Of a DNA stretch of 64,000 bases, positions 36,671-50,602 are shown one piece after another. The DNA comes from Balanoglossus misakiensis (lineage: Eukaryota; Hemichordata), in the NCBI GenBank assembly GCA_040954595.2, contig CM082585.2, positions 7,564,001 to 7,628,000 on the forward strand, given 5' to 3'. Under the pieces are notes generated by a model that was given only the letters and a program-made list of their open reading frames with translations, was not told the origin of the DNA and did no database searches. A program made the translations under genes and the position numbers. The first letter of the stretch is position 1. Each line of letters starts with the position of its first letter.

Positions 36671-39600
36671 GCTGTAACACCAAATTCAACGATGTCTGTG
36701 AATTTTAACTTGCCTGATGTCTAATCTTTCAGCATCAATATGAAACTGCGCTGTTTTGGGCCGACAAGGCAAATACTCTGTCAAATGGTGAGTTGAGTCA
36801 GGTTTACTGATATTAGGAAGAGATGTCAAAATAAACTAAATAGTTGATGCAGTCAATTGTGAATCATCTGTTATACTTCCATCATGATCTATAGGTGAGA
36901 TAAACACTAAACAGTGTTTTTGTCATTTCAGGTGATATCGAAGAGGTCTACTGGATTGCACAGTGTTTATATTTAACCGGTCAGTACCACAGGGCAGTGC
37001 ATGCCATCAAGAGTAGAAAGTTTGATAAGGTCAGTTTTCCATCATTAGAGATATGGATGACAAGACTACACTGGTTTTGGTCTTCAGTTTCTTTAATGGG
37101 GCTAAAACATTGCATAGAACTAGATAAATTGATAATTTTACTCTTTGAGAAGTTACCGTATTTTTTCTGTGAGGGGAACACACTCATCCAAGGCTCCATC
37201 TCATTTAAAGTGAATATTTACAGTTGTGGTTTATTTCATGTCAAGCGTCCAATCAGTAGATCTATAAGTGAATTAAACGTGTTTTATTTCTCTCCTCAAA
37301 CTCTCTGCAGAAAGATATGGCATGTCGGTATCTGGCAGCAAAGTGCCACGTAAGTTCACACCCTGGAATGTAAAGAGAAAACGCAGTGTCATTGCATGAA
37401 ACGAGATTCTAAATTGAGTTGATTTTTTGTTGTGATATACCTATACTATTTATAGTTCAAACAGTTTTGCATACTTCGCTGCTTACCTGTGTTGTTTGAA
37501 AAATTATGTTTAAGGTTGCGATACTGAATTGATGTAGATTGATTTCTTGAAGATAAAATTAAATATTTTGTCTCTGTAGTTTGAGTGCAGAGAGTACCAG
37601 GAAGCCTTGGATGTCCTAGACATGATTGACTTCAGTGCAAAGACACCAAACAAACACAAAAAGGAGGAGCTTGGTACAATGGATTTTGACCATGGAATTC
37701 CCAAAGCACAGGTAAGTAATATGTGTGGTGGTCTAGGATTACTGTAGATAAGAGTTTTTTACTCTAGTGTCTGCATGTGGGATGGAAGTAGTGTGTGGTC
37801 GAACATTGATTCACTATATATCCACGTGTAGAATGACATAAACATTGTCTTATATCAAACATAGTTAATGGAAAAAGGGCAGCGAGAGTGAGACTTTGTC
37901 CTTTTAATATATATGTTTCCTTCAATCTACGGTAGTTAAAAGGATCCATGAGTTTACTGCGAGGCAAAGTTTACGAAGCCATGAATAACCGAGCCCTGGC
38001 GGCAGAGAGTTACAAAGAAGCGTTACAAGCGGACGTCTATTGCTGCGAGGCGTTTGATTTACTCGTGCGGCATAACATGCTGACAGCAAAAGAAGGTAAT
38101 GCTGAGTGCAGTAATACAGAATAATTCGCATTGAACCAGATGAGCATTATCCAAAATGAAGTAGCCAAAACAAATGTTTCTGAGCTAAAATTTACCATGG
38201 GTAGAACTCTGCCCAGAGAACTATGTAGTGGGCTGGACAGTGGTTGCATATACAAGTTCTGCTACTCATATTATAATTATTCTTTTCCTTTTCACAGAGC
38301 AGGCACTGTTAGAATCACTGCCATTTGAACAACAGTGCGTCGAAGGAGATCACGATCTCGTGAAATTTTTATACAGAAATAAACTAAACAAGGTAAGTTG
38401 TACCATATTACCACATGGGGTTGTAATATAGTTGAGGTGTGTGTGTATATAAGTCCCTGGGTGTGTCTGCGCATTCATGTGGGTCTCACTAATCGATTCC
38501 AATCCTCTCTTTTTTATCAGTTTGACAAACCAAACGCACCTAGCCACCAGCCAGCCATACACGCCTTGCACGACAACCTAGATGTGATAACCAACCTAGC
38601 GGAGAGACACTACTATAATTGCGATTTCAGGACCTGTTACAAAATCACATCCACGTGAGTATGACTCGTCCACTCAGCAATTGCACACAGCCCACTACAA
38701 GTGCTATGATATATGTATCTTCACGCATTTCCCTGAAAACAACCCTTGTTGCATTCTTGATGAAGGCAACTTTAATTTTCTTCACGCTTGTAAGCTTGCA
38801 TGGAAAATTACCCGATACACGAGGTAACCATGACAACACAATCACCCATTTCCAACCTAATTTCCGTTGTGTGTTATTGTTCTTTGTTGCTACAGGGTTC
38901 TAAATGCAGATCCGTACCACACCCACTGTCTTCCAATACACATAGCGGCTCTTATAGAACTGAAGAAATCCAATGGTAAGTCTCTGAGTTTTTCTCTTAT
39001 ATACACGGTTCTAATGCAGTAAATCATAGGCTCTCTTTCGATTTGTAGTCATGTATGGGCTAACTGGTATTCTTTCCCCTCTCTCTTATAGCATTGTTTT
39101 ACTTAGCTCACAAACTGGTAGATATGTATCCCAGCCAGGCGGTGGCTTGGTATGCTGTGGGATGTTACTACCTGCTGATTGGTAAATTTGAGTTGGCTAG
39201 GCGCTATTTCAGGTGAGAACTTAAATAGTGCACTCTAGATGGAGAGAGTTTGGTTATGTGTGGGGGAAGGGGAAGTAAACGTACCACTAATAAATTTGAT
39301 ACCCTGTATGGATAATTTCATTTTCTTTCAAATGAGCAAATCACCATTTTGATGGATGTGTACAAATGACAGAGCAGAGATGGAAATACTGTACCTTCTT
39401 AACATGTGTGATGTTCAAATCTTTTTCTACAGCAAATCTGCAACGTTAGATAGGAACTACGGCCCAGCTTGGTTGGCATTTGGTCACGCTTTTGCAGCTG
39501 AAGGTGAACACGACCAGGCAACGGCTGCGTATTTTTCAGCATCACAGATCATGAGAGGGTGAGTAGTCATGAAATAGATTTCTTTGTGTTTTAAAATTGC

Positions 39601-42035
39601 TGTGCGCTGTACGTGGGCAAATGTAAGAGAAGCATGTTCAGGTTTGACAAGACAATTCTCTTTGTTTCTCTCTTGTCCAGATGCCACTTACCTATGTTGT
39701 ACATTGGACTGGAGTACGGTCTCACCAACAATCCTAAGTTGGCTGAGAAATTCTTCAAACAGGCGTTGAGTATCGCACCAGAGGATCCATTCGTACTCCA
39801 TGAAATGGGCGTGGTCGCCTACCACAACAACGAGTAAGTGTGACCCAAGAACAACAGCAATAGCCCTTTCACCCCCAGTGACCACTTTAGAGGTCCAACC
39901 TTACCATAGAAGACAGTGGGTTTGGACTGAACCATGGTGGTGACAATGTAATACTGGTTCTTGTAGTATCAAATTTTCACCAGACTCTGAGTCAAGTCTA
40001 AGTGGGAAATATTTCAATGGAATGATTTAGTGAAACCTGTAATATTTATGTGCATTTTTATTGTTTTGTTATTTCCGTTCCTGTTGCGGCAGTTGGAACA
40101 CGGCGTTCAAATACTTCAGTGATGCTCTGCGGATAGTGCAGATCATTGGAACCGAGATCATGACGGAAAAATGGGAGCCACTCCTGAACAACCTCGGGCA
40201 TGTGTGCCGGAAAATGGGGTAAGGAAGCGGAGGAGAAAAGTTTGCTTGATTTTTGAAGTGTGTAGAGTTCACGTCTTTGTACAATGCAATGTCATGATGG
40301 CGAAGCAGTAATTTGTGATTTCTTTTATGGTGTCCACCCATTTAGTATTTATCTCTCCCAAAATTGCTCATGCTGTTTCTTCAGATCTTCTGCATAAATC
40401 ATCTCGATATTTTTTTAATCATCATTGCTTTTTTCCTTTCTGCCAGGAATTATGATGAAGCTCTAGAATATCACCAGCAAGCACTCGTCCTCTGTCCCCA
40501 GAATCCATCGACGTATTCAGCCATCGGTTTTGTTCACAGTCTGAAGAAGAATTTCGCCCAAGCAGTGGATTACTTCCACAAGGTATGTCCTATACAACCC
40601 CTCCCCCTCCCACCCTGCATTCTACTCATGAGAATGTGCAATGATATCCCTCAGTTATTCAGCTTTTAAAGGAACAGTGTACACCTGCCTTATACCACAC
40701 TGCATTGAAATTGGTCACTTCTGTGTTAAACGGTTGATGTACAACGCACACATTCAAAAATTACAAGTGAAATGCAATTATAGTTGACACCAATGAAACC
40801 TGATATATTTCTGGTGATATTGGCCCCCCGTTCTTTGTCATCCATGGTGGGGAAATTTAATAAAATCCCTCGTGTCACGAGTCTAGTTTGGCTCCTGACA
40901 AACCCCTGTCAATGAACACACCATTTTTTAAAACACCAGTGAGCACAGTTCCACGGTTACATACTCTGGGAATAGTTGAGCAAAGCAAGGAGTCTCATTC
41001 CCACTTACATGTCAAATTGAAGCCAAGCGTCTGTGTACAGAAACACTCCACGCATGTCATTTGCAAACAAACATGATCGCAATCAGTACCGTACTCGCAT
41101 GCGGCCTGGGTTCTGCCCACACAAAATGCACAAACAAGCCCAGTACACCAAACAGCCAAAAATACTGCATATCCGAACAGCTCAGCATGTCTAGTAGAAG
41201 GACGCAAACATTTCAATTCTCGACTTCGGCCTACGTGCGATGGAAACCATACAGGTATCATGATAGCAGTAAAATGCATGTAGCAGAGAACCTCTGAACT
41301 CTGACCTGCTTCATTAGCATACCAACTCTGAAACAAAAGCTTGCAATTTGCTCAAGAAATCGGCTGGACGGAAGATGGCTCCAATTAGGCAAATGAGGTA
41401 AATTTTCATCTTTGAAAATGAAAACTCTTAAAATTTGTACATTTTATATTTTTGAAAGCAAAATGTCGAACGAAAATTAACATCTCTTGCGTATTGTTTT
41501 CTTCCATTTTCAGGCCCTGGGAGTGAAGAGAGATGATACTATATCAGTCACCATGTTAGCTGATACTGTAGTTTTACACATAGACGGCATTGAACCTTGC
41601 GAAGGTATGTGCCTGTTTTTAGGTCCCATTTGGTATATGTCTATATACCATTGAGACCTTATTGGATGGCTTGCATCTGTATGTATGTATGTGAGTTTCT
41701 GGGTACAGAGGGCCTACACAGTGCATGGTTGCTAGTGCTATGGAAAGTTCCCTTTCTGTTCACGGCCTCGTTTTAATGAAGATCGCCCTCACAGACAGAG
41801 TTACACTTTGACTTGCTATCAGTTGTTTCGTATGGGACCCATACATGCAGCTGCCAAAATTCCAGTGGCTGAGATTAGATATATATGTTTTGTCTTTTTC
41901 GTCGTAGGTGGTGACATGACTGACTTGGAAGGGAAGTTAAACATCACATCTCTGGGGACGCCCAAAGAAGACACCAGAGATGAATTTACCTCGGCACTGG
42001 ACAGTACAATCGAGGAAGTTGAAATGGAAGACTGA
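36146..42035 (+). CDS. CDC16: CDC16/APC6, TPR subunit of the anaphase-promoting complex
   Basis: Sixteen exons (36146-36238, 36733-36787, 36932-37029, 37311-37349, 37580-37711, 37936-38095, 38298-38392, 38521-38654, 38896-38975, 39092-39212, 39433-39558, 39681-39833, 40093-40218, 40447-40582, 41514-41604, 41908-42035) join in frame to 588 aa (human about 620). The protein is almost entirely TPR helices. Diagnostic stretches are YWIAQCLYLTGQYHRA, HIAALIELKKSNALFYLAHK, AVAWYAVGCYYLLIGK, YGPAWLAFGHAFAAEGEHDQ and NPSTYSAIGFVHSL. The tail is acidic and ends EEVEMED. CDC16 is a homodimeric scaffold subunit of the APC/C E3 ligase in the nucleus and cytoplasm, needed for the metaphase-anaphase transition. 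AATAAA at 42375-42380 is the likely poly(A) signal. Intron 1 carries a long (CAT)n run. Confidence 0.94.
36512..36670. repeat. (CAT)n microsatellite in CDC16 intron 1
   Basis: About 53 CAT/ATC units, with one interruption near 36600, lie in the 494-base first intron of CDC16, ending some 60 bases before exon 2. Poly-Asp and poly-Met frames across it are artefacts. Confidence 0.97.
39862..39945 (-). mobile_element. piggyBac-like MITE, copy 3 (inverted, ends degraded)
   Basis: Read on the minus strand it gives CACCACCATGGTTCAGTCCAAA, then CTATGGTAAGGTTGGAC, then GGGTGAAAGGG, matching the copies at 8592 and 58502. Terminal TTAA is lost on both sides. It lies in the CDC16 intron after exon 12. 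Confidence 0.7.
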
Positions 42036-44818
42036 TACAGCATCAACACAATACCTTGCACATTACCCACACACTGGCAACCACAATGTATTTATGAACT
42101 GTTTAAAGGGCCAGACAAACTCTGTAGTTACACACCTCTTAACCATTAAAAGATGACTTGGCAGTTGAATTCCTGGCAAACTGTCTTTAACCAGTTCGAC
42201 AGAAAGTCATGTCTGTCAGTACATGTGATCTGGTAAAAACTACCCGAAATGTTGATAAACTCGGTAAAAATTCACAGAAAGAGTGTTGCATAGATGTATA
42301 GCTTTTCGATGTAAAATTTTACTTGACCTAAAAATTTGCGATAACTCATAAGCAGTCTTAATTTGTGACCTGACAATAAAATAAAATGTTACTGACATCA
42401 ACCAGACTGTTGTTATTGTCTGTGTATTTGAGAAGCTTAAATAATTTAGGAAGTGCATGTACTTTCATCCAGATAGGAATACATATCAACATACATGTAA
42501 TATTACGTGACAGGATGCCGCATAATGCTATATCTCATACTCTGTGTTGCCTGGCAACAGTCCATGTTGCTTAGCAGCGAAGATGATGGGATGATTTCTC
42601 TTGGCGTCTATGCCGCTGTCATAATAAGCAGATAAGCTGACATTGAAAAAAAGATTCTATTTTCAAGGTCACTGTTACATTAAACCAGGATCTCTTCTTG
42701 TAACCGTAAGTAAACCCACTGTACTCCCTTGCCCATCCTCCAGATAATATGGCTGCCAGCGTTAAACCTCAATAGTGCATTCCTCGTGCCGGGGATATTT
42801 CAATATTACCATAGCAACCACCACAATGAGACGAGGGTCTTCCCAAAATGAAGGGTTCAGATTCGAACTTCACAAAGAAAAATTTTACATTTATTGCCAT
42901 TAATCATAAAAGACACAAAATATAACAATTATGAATGAAAGTCATGAGTAAGATATGAAGGAACAACAATTTATAAAAAGATAATATCGCCATTTCCTCT
43001 GTTATTAAGTATTGAATGTAGGTATTAAATAATTTGGGTATTCCAGACCATCCCAAGACATTGTATGAGAAGAAATCACTGGTCTGGAAGAAAACTCCAA
43101 GACCAATCGTATAACAATTTACTTAAATCAATATTTGTCAAACCTTTTAGACAACAAATGTTCGTATTTATATTACTCTAATAAATTTTCGCGCTTCAGA
43201 TAAAGCTAGACCTTGATCACGTGATACGCTCCAGGCATGAAAATCTTATGTTATTATGTCATCAAAATGTCAGCCATTCGGCGTACAAAAATATACTTTT
43301 TTTACAAAATAGTTTTTTGATGTCTCTGCCCCATAAATCTTACAGGTGGTACTTAATTTCTTAATTTAACAGCGAGCGCCGCATTTCTCTATGCCTCTAC
43401 AGAGTGATGTTAAAATCTTGCATTGGTATACCTAACTTGGTTTTTACTTCATGCTAGGGGGTCAGATCGCATTACAATAATTTAATTGCGGGTAAATCGG
43501 TCGACAAGTCACTGTAGTAAGAATTTGAAGAGATGATATGTTACCTGTATTTCTCTCTCACTCTAAAACCTCTGTCTTTGTAATAAGCATAATTCGTTTT
43601 GGTGTACAACTACTTAGTAGATTTTTTTTCAAACAGCAAGAACGTGTGCATTTCAAAGATTATACACTAATGGGTCGTTGAGGTGGATTTCCCTGCCTTG
43701 ACCTGATTCAACAAAGCCACTTAGCTTACAAATCGGCCCTGCTACTCATGCGCTGTGTGATTAGTTTAAGAAGATGAGAGTAAAGTAGATGAAATTCGAG
43801 TAACTTGGAGCTTTTTTTCTGATAAACAAGCATTATTTCGACTCGATGGCAAGATCGGGTGACTTCAAGTTCACATTTCAATGAAAATCGTGATCTAGTG
43901 CCTATGTATTACCCTTCATCAAATTACAGTTTATCATAATAGAAAGTTATATATTCTTGAAGTGTCTGAAATTACAAAAACACACAAAATAGAACGTACT
44001 AAAACTGTTCTTACTGTAATATAAACTATCCTACACTGACAGAAAAATGTATTCGCAAGAAAAAAGACACCCTGTTTCGATTAGGATATTGCTCAAAAAC
44101 CACACGAAATTATCTCGAAATTATCTCCATTACTTGACTGAGTTACATATATAAACAAGTTCCTTCATCTTTATGAAAAACAACAATCTTGAATGGTCGA
44201 AGTTTTTTAGCAATGTTAAAAATGATTAACAAACAATCAGTTATCGATTAGATATTTGTGATCATCTGGAGAACGCAGAATGTGAACCGCATTTTAAGCC
44301 CAAACGTGTAAATGTAGACTTTGGTCTGTTTAGTTCAGCACGTTAAAGATATACATGTGCAGTTCTTGGATTTCTAATACTGTTTTTGTTTTCCAATACG
44401 ACATGAGATATGCAAATGACGTTGAACTGAGTGGACATTCAACGCATCTTCTTTATTAGTAGCTCGAGATTTAATTGTTCGGTTTTGAAAACCCAGAAAA
44501 TGCACATGAATGAAGCTTCCGGTCGAAGACAGTGCTCTTCTTTTTTCATCCGAGCCATCTGTTGCGACGTCCTGCCCTATTTGACAGATTCGCGTGTACA
44601 AAGGAAATGAATACGCCAACCGTCTTGTCTCCATATCGAATATGATTTTGCCCTGCGGGGCCATACTGGAACGCCAATCAACTGTTTTCTCGCCCAGTCA
44701 AATTCATTTAGATTGGCGGTTCCACCTCGGGATGCGCGCCCTGTGTTCATTAAAATAAAACTAGACTCGCATCGCCGTTAATAGTGAGGTATGGATATCC
44801 GACGATCGCCACCTCCGC
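42036..44818. other. Convergent 3' regions of CDC16 and the MGCGSS gene
   Basis: AT-rich DNA without coding signal. The CDC16 poly(A) signal is at 42375-42380. A minus-strand AATAAA (TTTATT near 42891) could end the MGCGSS transcript. Short frames near 44374-44664 have no recognisable domain. Confidence 0.55.
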
Positions 44819-47512
44819 TTACTCCTTGTTAAACGACAGGGAGCTCTCGTTCGCTTCTGTCGGCGACGATTCGTCGTTGATTTTATCGAAATCGCTGAGT
44901 TCCACGCTCACCCGCGCTATCTCGTTTCTGTCTTTAGATTTTCTTCTTCTCCCGGCGGCCAAGGACGGGACCTCCAGCGAGGAATGTTTGGTGTAGTCAA
45001 CCATTGTCTCTGAAATGAGAAGGGCGAAATTCTAATTAGATAGTTCAAAGGGAGTGTCGGTGCAAGTACAACACGACAAAGTGTACAGTATAACTGTCTA
45101 TAGTGGTATAACGTATTATTCTGTCTTCTGAATTATGTTCTCTTATGTCATAGATAGGTTGCTCACGTTGGTTGACTTGTGAGTTCGGTCCGCAGGGAAC
45201 AGAACAAATTCAGGATTGATATAATGATATGTCACGTGAACGACATGTCACGTGAAACAAGAGGAGACACATTTATGATAAAAGTTGGCGACTCACTCTC
45301 TCTCCCCTTCAAGGGCAGTTCTCATGTTGTGTTCTACCTCCTATCCACTACAAATAGTGCACGGTGTCTCAATAATGAAGACAGCCACATGTGGTATCAA
45401 ATATCTCATTAGGGCCCCCTTTAATATTACGACCGATCAAATCATATTACGAAATCATTTTATCTTGTTTTTCATTTCACATCCTCGCTGTTCTCAAGAA
45501 ACTGCAATTATCTTTTTTTAATATCGCCGTCGTCATGGATACACGCTCAGCTGGGGAAACTGAACAGCCTCGAGGCGATGTTTAGTCCCTGTCTACTTAC
45601 CAAACGTATAGTATCTCGGCATTGACTTTAACATACTCTAGTGACGTCACGTCCTTAAAGGGAGAGACTTAATGGAGGGGCACGTACATGAAAACGTGCA
45701 TTAAGGGATAATGGCACTCACTTCCGACATTATTATCTTATTTTCTTTTGATTCCTTATTGATGTCATTTTTCTTCGCTAAAATGCACTCAGAGGTCAGT
45801 TGTCACAGATCAACACACACACACTACATATGGGCATAACATCTGACTGCCACTATGGAACGATTTTTGGTATTTACCATAACTTGAATGATTGACACAC
45901 GAGTTCTGAGAATGCTCAGCTGTGCTCTATGATCGTGCTTGGATAGCTATTGAATGGCTATTAGCAGCTATATTCTATTATCAGCCGTCTTTAGTCGTTC
46001 TTGGACGAGTGTCCGTGGTGGCTATTAGCGCCGGTTACTAGGGTATTCTCATAATGTCATTATTCCGTCTATGGACTTGAAATGACAAAACTTTATAATT
46101 ATGTGTTTTTCGTGTGGATTTTCAACAGGTGTGCTTCGGGAGAGCTATACTACTCGTGTCCATTGTGTAGGCCAAGTTGGCAGATGGCGAGTTTGACATG
46201 TCGAGAGGGCTATTGCAGATAAACAATTGAATTTGAAAGCTACTGTGAAAAGAAGATAATGAGGTAAGATATGCTGGTATTATTCATCAGACTGCAAGTC
46301 CAGAACCCGAAAGACCTTTTATACATCATAATACATCTGAATGTTTGTGATACGAGTAATCATACAATGCATCCCTGGGGTACATGTAATACAAAGCATA
46401 GCTGGTCGAAACTGATTGCAGATGAAAATACCGGCAAAAAATATCTGCATTGGTGGGAAAACTCGTCTCCATGGAAACGGGCGACAGTAGGATAATGATG
46501 TGTTGACAGCCGGAGAATACCGGGTGTTAGCTGTTCACGCGGTAATGTGTCACGTGCACAAACGATATGGTCATACATGCAGGTTTTTTTGTGGGAAGGG
46601 GGGGGGGGCGAAAAAAATGAACAAAGATGGAATGGTTATCGATCCGCGATCTGTTCGATATGACTGGCGTCCACGACATGGCGAACAAGTGTCTGCGAGA
46701 CATCCTTACATAGTATAAAGTCTCTGTGTACGCATCTGTCTGTCTGTGTGTGTCTGTCTGCCTGCCTGTCTGTCTGTCTCAAACTCAACTTAAGACCGGA
46801 TTTATCACTAATACGATTCATAATCCATGCGATTAAGCCAATACGCTTGACAGTACCACGGGTAACCTCGGGAGAGATATTATCATTTGCGCCGAGCCTG
46901 AACAATCCCTTTCCCCCGTAGTTGAGATGTGCATCACTGGATTGTTGAAATTGCTGATATTTTCCCCCTATATTTTCGCGTTTCTCAGTTATCCGTGTTC
47001 ATTGCTGAACCTTTAATCAAAATAATTAACCTTTACTAAGATTGTCGTGCTGTTACCACTTATGTAATCTCTTCATTTCCCCAAGTGATGATTGAAATTA
47101 CGTCATGACAACTGAACCGAGAGAAACGCAGCGTTATCGACGACGATGCGCAATATATAATTTATGTCACTGAAGAAAGGTCGCAAAATATAAAAACATG
47201 ATTACATGCAGCATATCAAAACGGGTGAACCATCGCGTATATCATACAGGTTCGCGGTTGTTATGTCACATATCCATCTTCCGTCGCCCACCACGGTCGT
47301 GCTCTCTGAAAAAATTAAAGAGACTGCCGTCGAAGCCAACGACCCGTGCTATGCAGGCGAACGACGATGATCTTACCTGGGGGAGTCTTTTCCTTACCGT
47401 CGGGTTCGCCGCGCTCTCTCGATATCACGGACGAGCACGTGTCGAATTCGCTCTGTTCTCCGTAAGTCATCCTGGCCATGCGTATCTTGTGTGAGCTGGA
47501 GCCGCATCCCAT
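44819..47512 (-). CDS. Small acylated protein starting MGCGSS (unrecognised)
   Basis: Two exons, 47377-47512 and 44819-45009, join at a phase 1 intron to 108 aa. The N-terminus MGCGSSSHK fits N-myristoylation at Gly2 and palmitoylation at Cys3, as in dual-acylated membrane proteins. The middle has a basic patch (GRRRKSKDR) with an RRKS-type possible kinase site, followed by an amphipathic IARVSVELSDFDKIN stretch and an acidic Ser/Glu-rich tail. There are no membrane segments. I do not recognise the family. It is not an obvious match to BAALC, cystin or smAKAP as I recall them. Support is the matching splice phase, a good donor (CCCCAG|GTAAGA) and acceptor (CATTTCAG), and the plausible start. 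The inner-membrane-leaflet location is inferred. Confidence 0.55.
45229..45256. promoter_or_regulatory. Tandem GTCACGTGAA E-boxes in an intron
   Basis: ATGTCACGTGAA occurs twice, at 45229-45240 and 45245-45256, with a 16-base period. The core GTCACGTGA matches the E-box/CLEAR type bound by MiT/TFE and related bHLH-Zip factors. It lies in the intron of the MGCGSS gene, 220 bases upstream of its second exon. Binding is inferred. Confidence 0.35.
46734..46780. repeat. Imperfect (CTGT)n microsatellite
   Basis: A run of CTGT/CTGC units with interruptions, in the intron of the MGCGSS gene. Confidence 0.8.
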
Positions 47513-50500
47513 TATTACTGGCCAGAAACACGGGCGCCGGAAATAGACAGATGGGTGGAGGGGATGAAAAAAGAAATAGGTCGCCAGAATCAGTACTGCG
47601 ATCTCCGTCACTTCCTTGAGCGTCAGAGGCAACGCAGTTCCAGATTCTCCGTTGTGGAGGGTAAGGGCCTACTGCTTAGAAACTGAGTTCATGATCAAAG
47701 CACCGGTTTCGCTTCTTCATCCGCCAAGGCATCACGGAAACGCTAGATTATCAGTTGATTCTCGCGAAGAAAACACTCCATGATGAACGACCACAGCCTA
47801 GGCGATGCAAGTCACTGTGAAAGTCACGGCCATTTCAAAATAGACCACCCGCTACCGAGGAGAAATGACTTTGTGTAGCGCGAAAGCGGTTCTGGATTCC
47901 ACGATTGAGATTCAGGTCATCCGAGATGGAGTTGTGTTCACCACCATTATCATCATCATCATCATCATCATCATCATTGGTGACAAATCCACTAACACGC
48001 GGAATCAGCGTCTTCGTGGGGATCCTATCACGGCTGCGCAATGGAACACCTCTTCAGAATTCACATCCCCGGCAAATGTGGTTAAATCCGAGATCTGCTG
48101 CTGCTGCTACCGCGGAAGGTCCAACAACGATCATCCCTTCCGAAGTCGTTCGCGTTCGGCGCATCAGCCATCAACAGTTTCATCCTGCGCGGCGCTCCGA
48201 TCTCTTCTCGAGCCCTGTGCGGTGATGACGTATACCGCCGACATCGATTTCAACAGCCCCTTGAGCGACCAATCGCAGAGATGAAGCTTGTACTGCATGC
48301 ACGATGAACGGCGGAAGTGGGATGTTTTATACGAATATGCATGCGCATCTGTGCAGTTTCGCTCACCTGCAAGGGATGCTTCAAACCTCCGCCATCACGA
48401 GGAATCGTCGATCGCGATCGCAAGAGATCTTTAAATGTCGCTTGAACAGACTGCAGTGTACCACACTTCAGCAGTAATCTGGGTCTCACGCACCAACGTC
48501 AGTTTCGACTATTGATCGTTTCTGGAAAATGGAATGGATTTAGGCGCCTAATAGGTGGATGGATATTCTGTCTCTTTGCTCAGAAAGCACTGATTGCGAG
48601 GGTACTGAGCTGTTAGGCAGCGTTCACAAACACTTCTGGTGGGGATGGGAGAATTAAGGGGGGGGGCTTAAAAATCGGACACTATGACACTAAAATAAAA
48701 AAAACAGCTATGTGTATTACAATCAATATTACTGATCTAGAGAGAGGGGAGAGAGACAGGCAGACTGATACAGAGAATGTACCTGTTCTCTTTACATATT
48801 GGTATTTCCGCATTTTCCTCTAATAAATGTGCTCAAAATGTGTCCATTTTGAGGTCATTAGAAACTTATCCTAAACGCCTTACCACTGAATTACGAAAAC
48901 ATGATATACGTTATAAGTTTTTTAAAGACAAAAGTTTTCGCCAGCCCTGAATAATAATCTAGGGCTCACAGCGAAAGTTGACTTTAGAAAAATCTGGCAA
49001 GCCATGTCATTCTCACAGCTGTTTCTCTGTCTTCAATTTCCGGGCGAATCCACAGAGAGAGAGTTTGTCAATGTCACGACACATGTGCCAAAAATCGACT
49101 GGAAATAATAGGGCAGAAATAACTTTAATGGCACCGCGATCTCAACCTTGTCATCTGGGCGATTCGGCATTTCTGTCAAAAGAACATCTTCTTTCGGAAA
49201 CAGACAAATTTGATGCTTTCAGCGCAAACTGCGCGGTTTCTCAATTTCCTCCCATGGCAACGGGCATCTGATGATCTCAAATGACGCCGATGAGAGTCGA
49301 AGTTCAACAGAAAGGCCGGAACAGAATAATTTACAAAATTCTAGGGGGGGGGGGGTACGTAAATGGTGTTTGTCTCCGGGTTTGGTATACGTGTCTTTGA
49401 TGTGGGCAGGCGCGCGTTTGGCAATGACGTCATTGCGCAGGGCGAGCGTGCTGAAAATACGCGTTTAAGCATACCCGTAACAGTTGGGTCCATTCTTGGC
49501 GATGTGCTGTTTTCCTTCCGACTTGTTGTCGCAGGCTTCACTCGAAAGTGCCCATGACACATTCAAATGCCAAAGGAACCCAGACAATGTAAGTCAACGC
49601 CCTCAAACGAAGCCAAAAGCGAAATCCTTGTATGAGCTAAAGTTTCAATATTCTTTTAAAGCCAACGAATGTTATTAAAATTCCATATGCGTGTCTACCG
49701 GCAGATGACCTGAACAGGAAATTATAGATGGAAAATGAACAATATTGTATAGATTGTTAAAAATCCAATTATACTCAGTGTTTTGTAGCATTAGCACTAG
49801 CAGTGGGAGAAAATCTCATCTCAGACAACAAAATCCCAGCTATCCACAACTTTAATTATATTGATTAGAATGATGTTAACATATGACAATCAGTTCTTTA
49901 ATTTCCGGGCAGATATTGAAGGACGATAACAATCACATGTTTTTGCAGAATGAAAGCAGTGAATACATAGCCATATGTTGAACCCCAAAGAGGTCACACC
50001 ATTTTAATAACTTACTTTTAAACATATAAATCCATACAATACATTCAGAGAATGAAAATATTTCTGGTAATGTATTTTATAACGAAAGGTTGTAGTTTCA
50101 TGTGTGTTCAGCTTATCCTACACGTTGAAGGCACAGGTGTGTGGCACAAGAAATAGTCTCCAAGAGTTTGGCCACCATAATTGCAATTCCCTAAAATCAT
50201 ATTCATAAAACTACTTCAAAAATACTAAGGAAAAGTAACACAGTAAATATACACTGAAGTGATTGAAGCTGTGCTTCACAAGGAAAAAAGGCTGTAACTT
50301 TTGATAATTTTATTTTCTCAGAATTGTCCTGTATGTTGACTGTGGTACGTTGTTTTATTACAGTATTCTGTTCAGGATGAAACCGCATTCGTTGTTAGAA
50401 AACAGTCAGGATACCAAACTTCAAAAGGATAATTATATAATAAAGGACTTGATCATTGTATTTTAAATTTAATTAAGTGTTACATAATTTTGATAAAAGA

Positions 50501-50602
50501 GTGAGCCTCACTATGTACAAATGTAAGTGTATGAAATTAGCTTTAAATGTTTTTAGGATAACTTGTAAAACTTTCATTCACAACTGCCACTGTCCATCTT
50601 GG
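47513..50602. other. Upstream of the MGCGSS gene and 3' of RHBDD1
   Basis: No confident exon. About 47850-48500 is CpG-rich with an embedded (ATC)n run (47946-47977) and may be the promoter and 5' UTR area of the MGCGSS gene. Minus-strand AATAAA at 50354-50359 is a candidate poly(A) signal for RHBDD1. Several frames of 60-100 codons occur but show no domain. Confidence 0.5.

Noticed and set aside
36456-36689. Poly-Met/poly-Asp frame on the minus strand
   Set aside because: It is the (CAT)n microsatellite in CDC16 intron 1.
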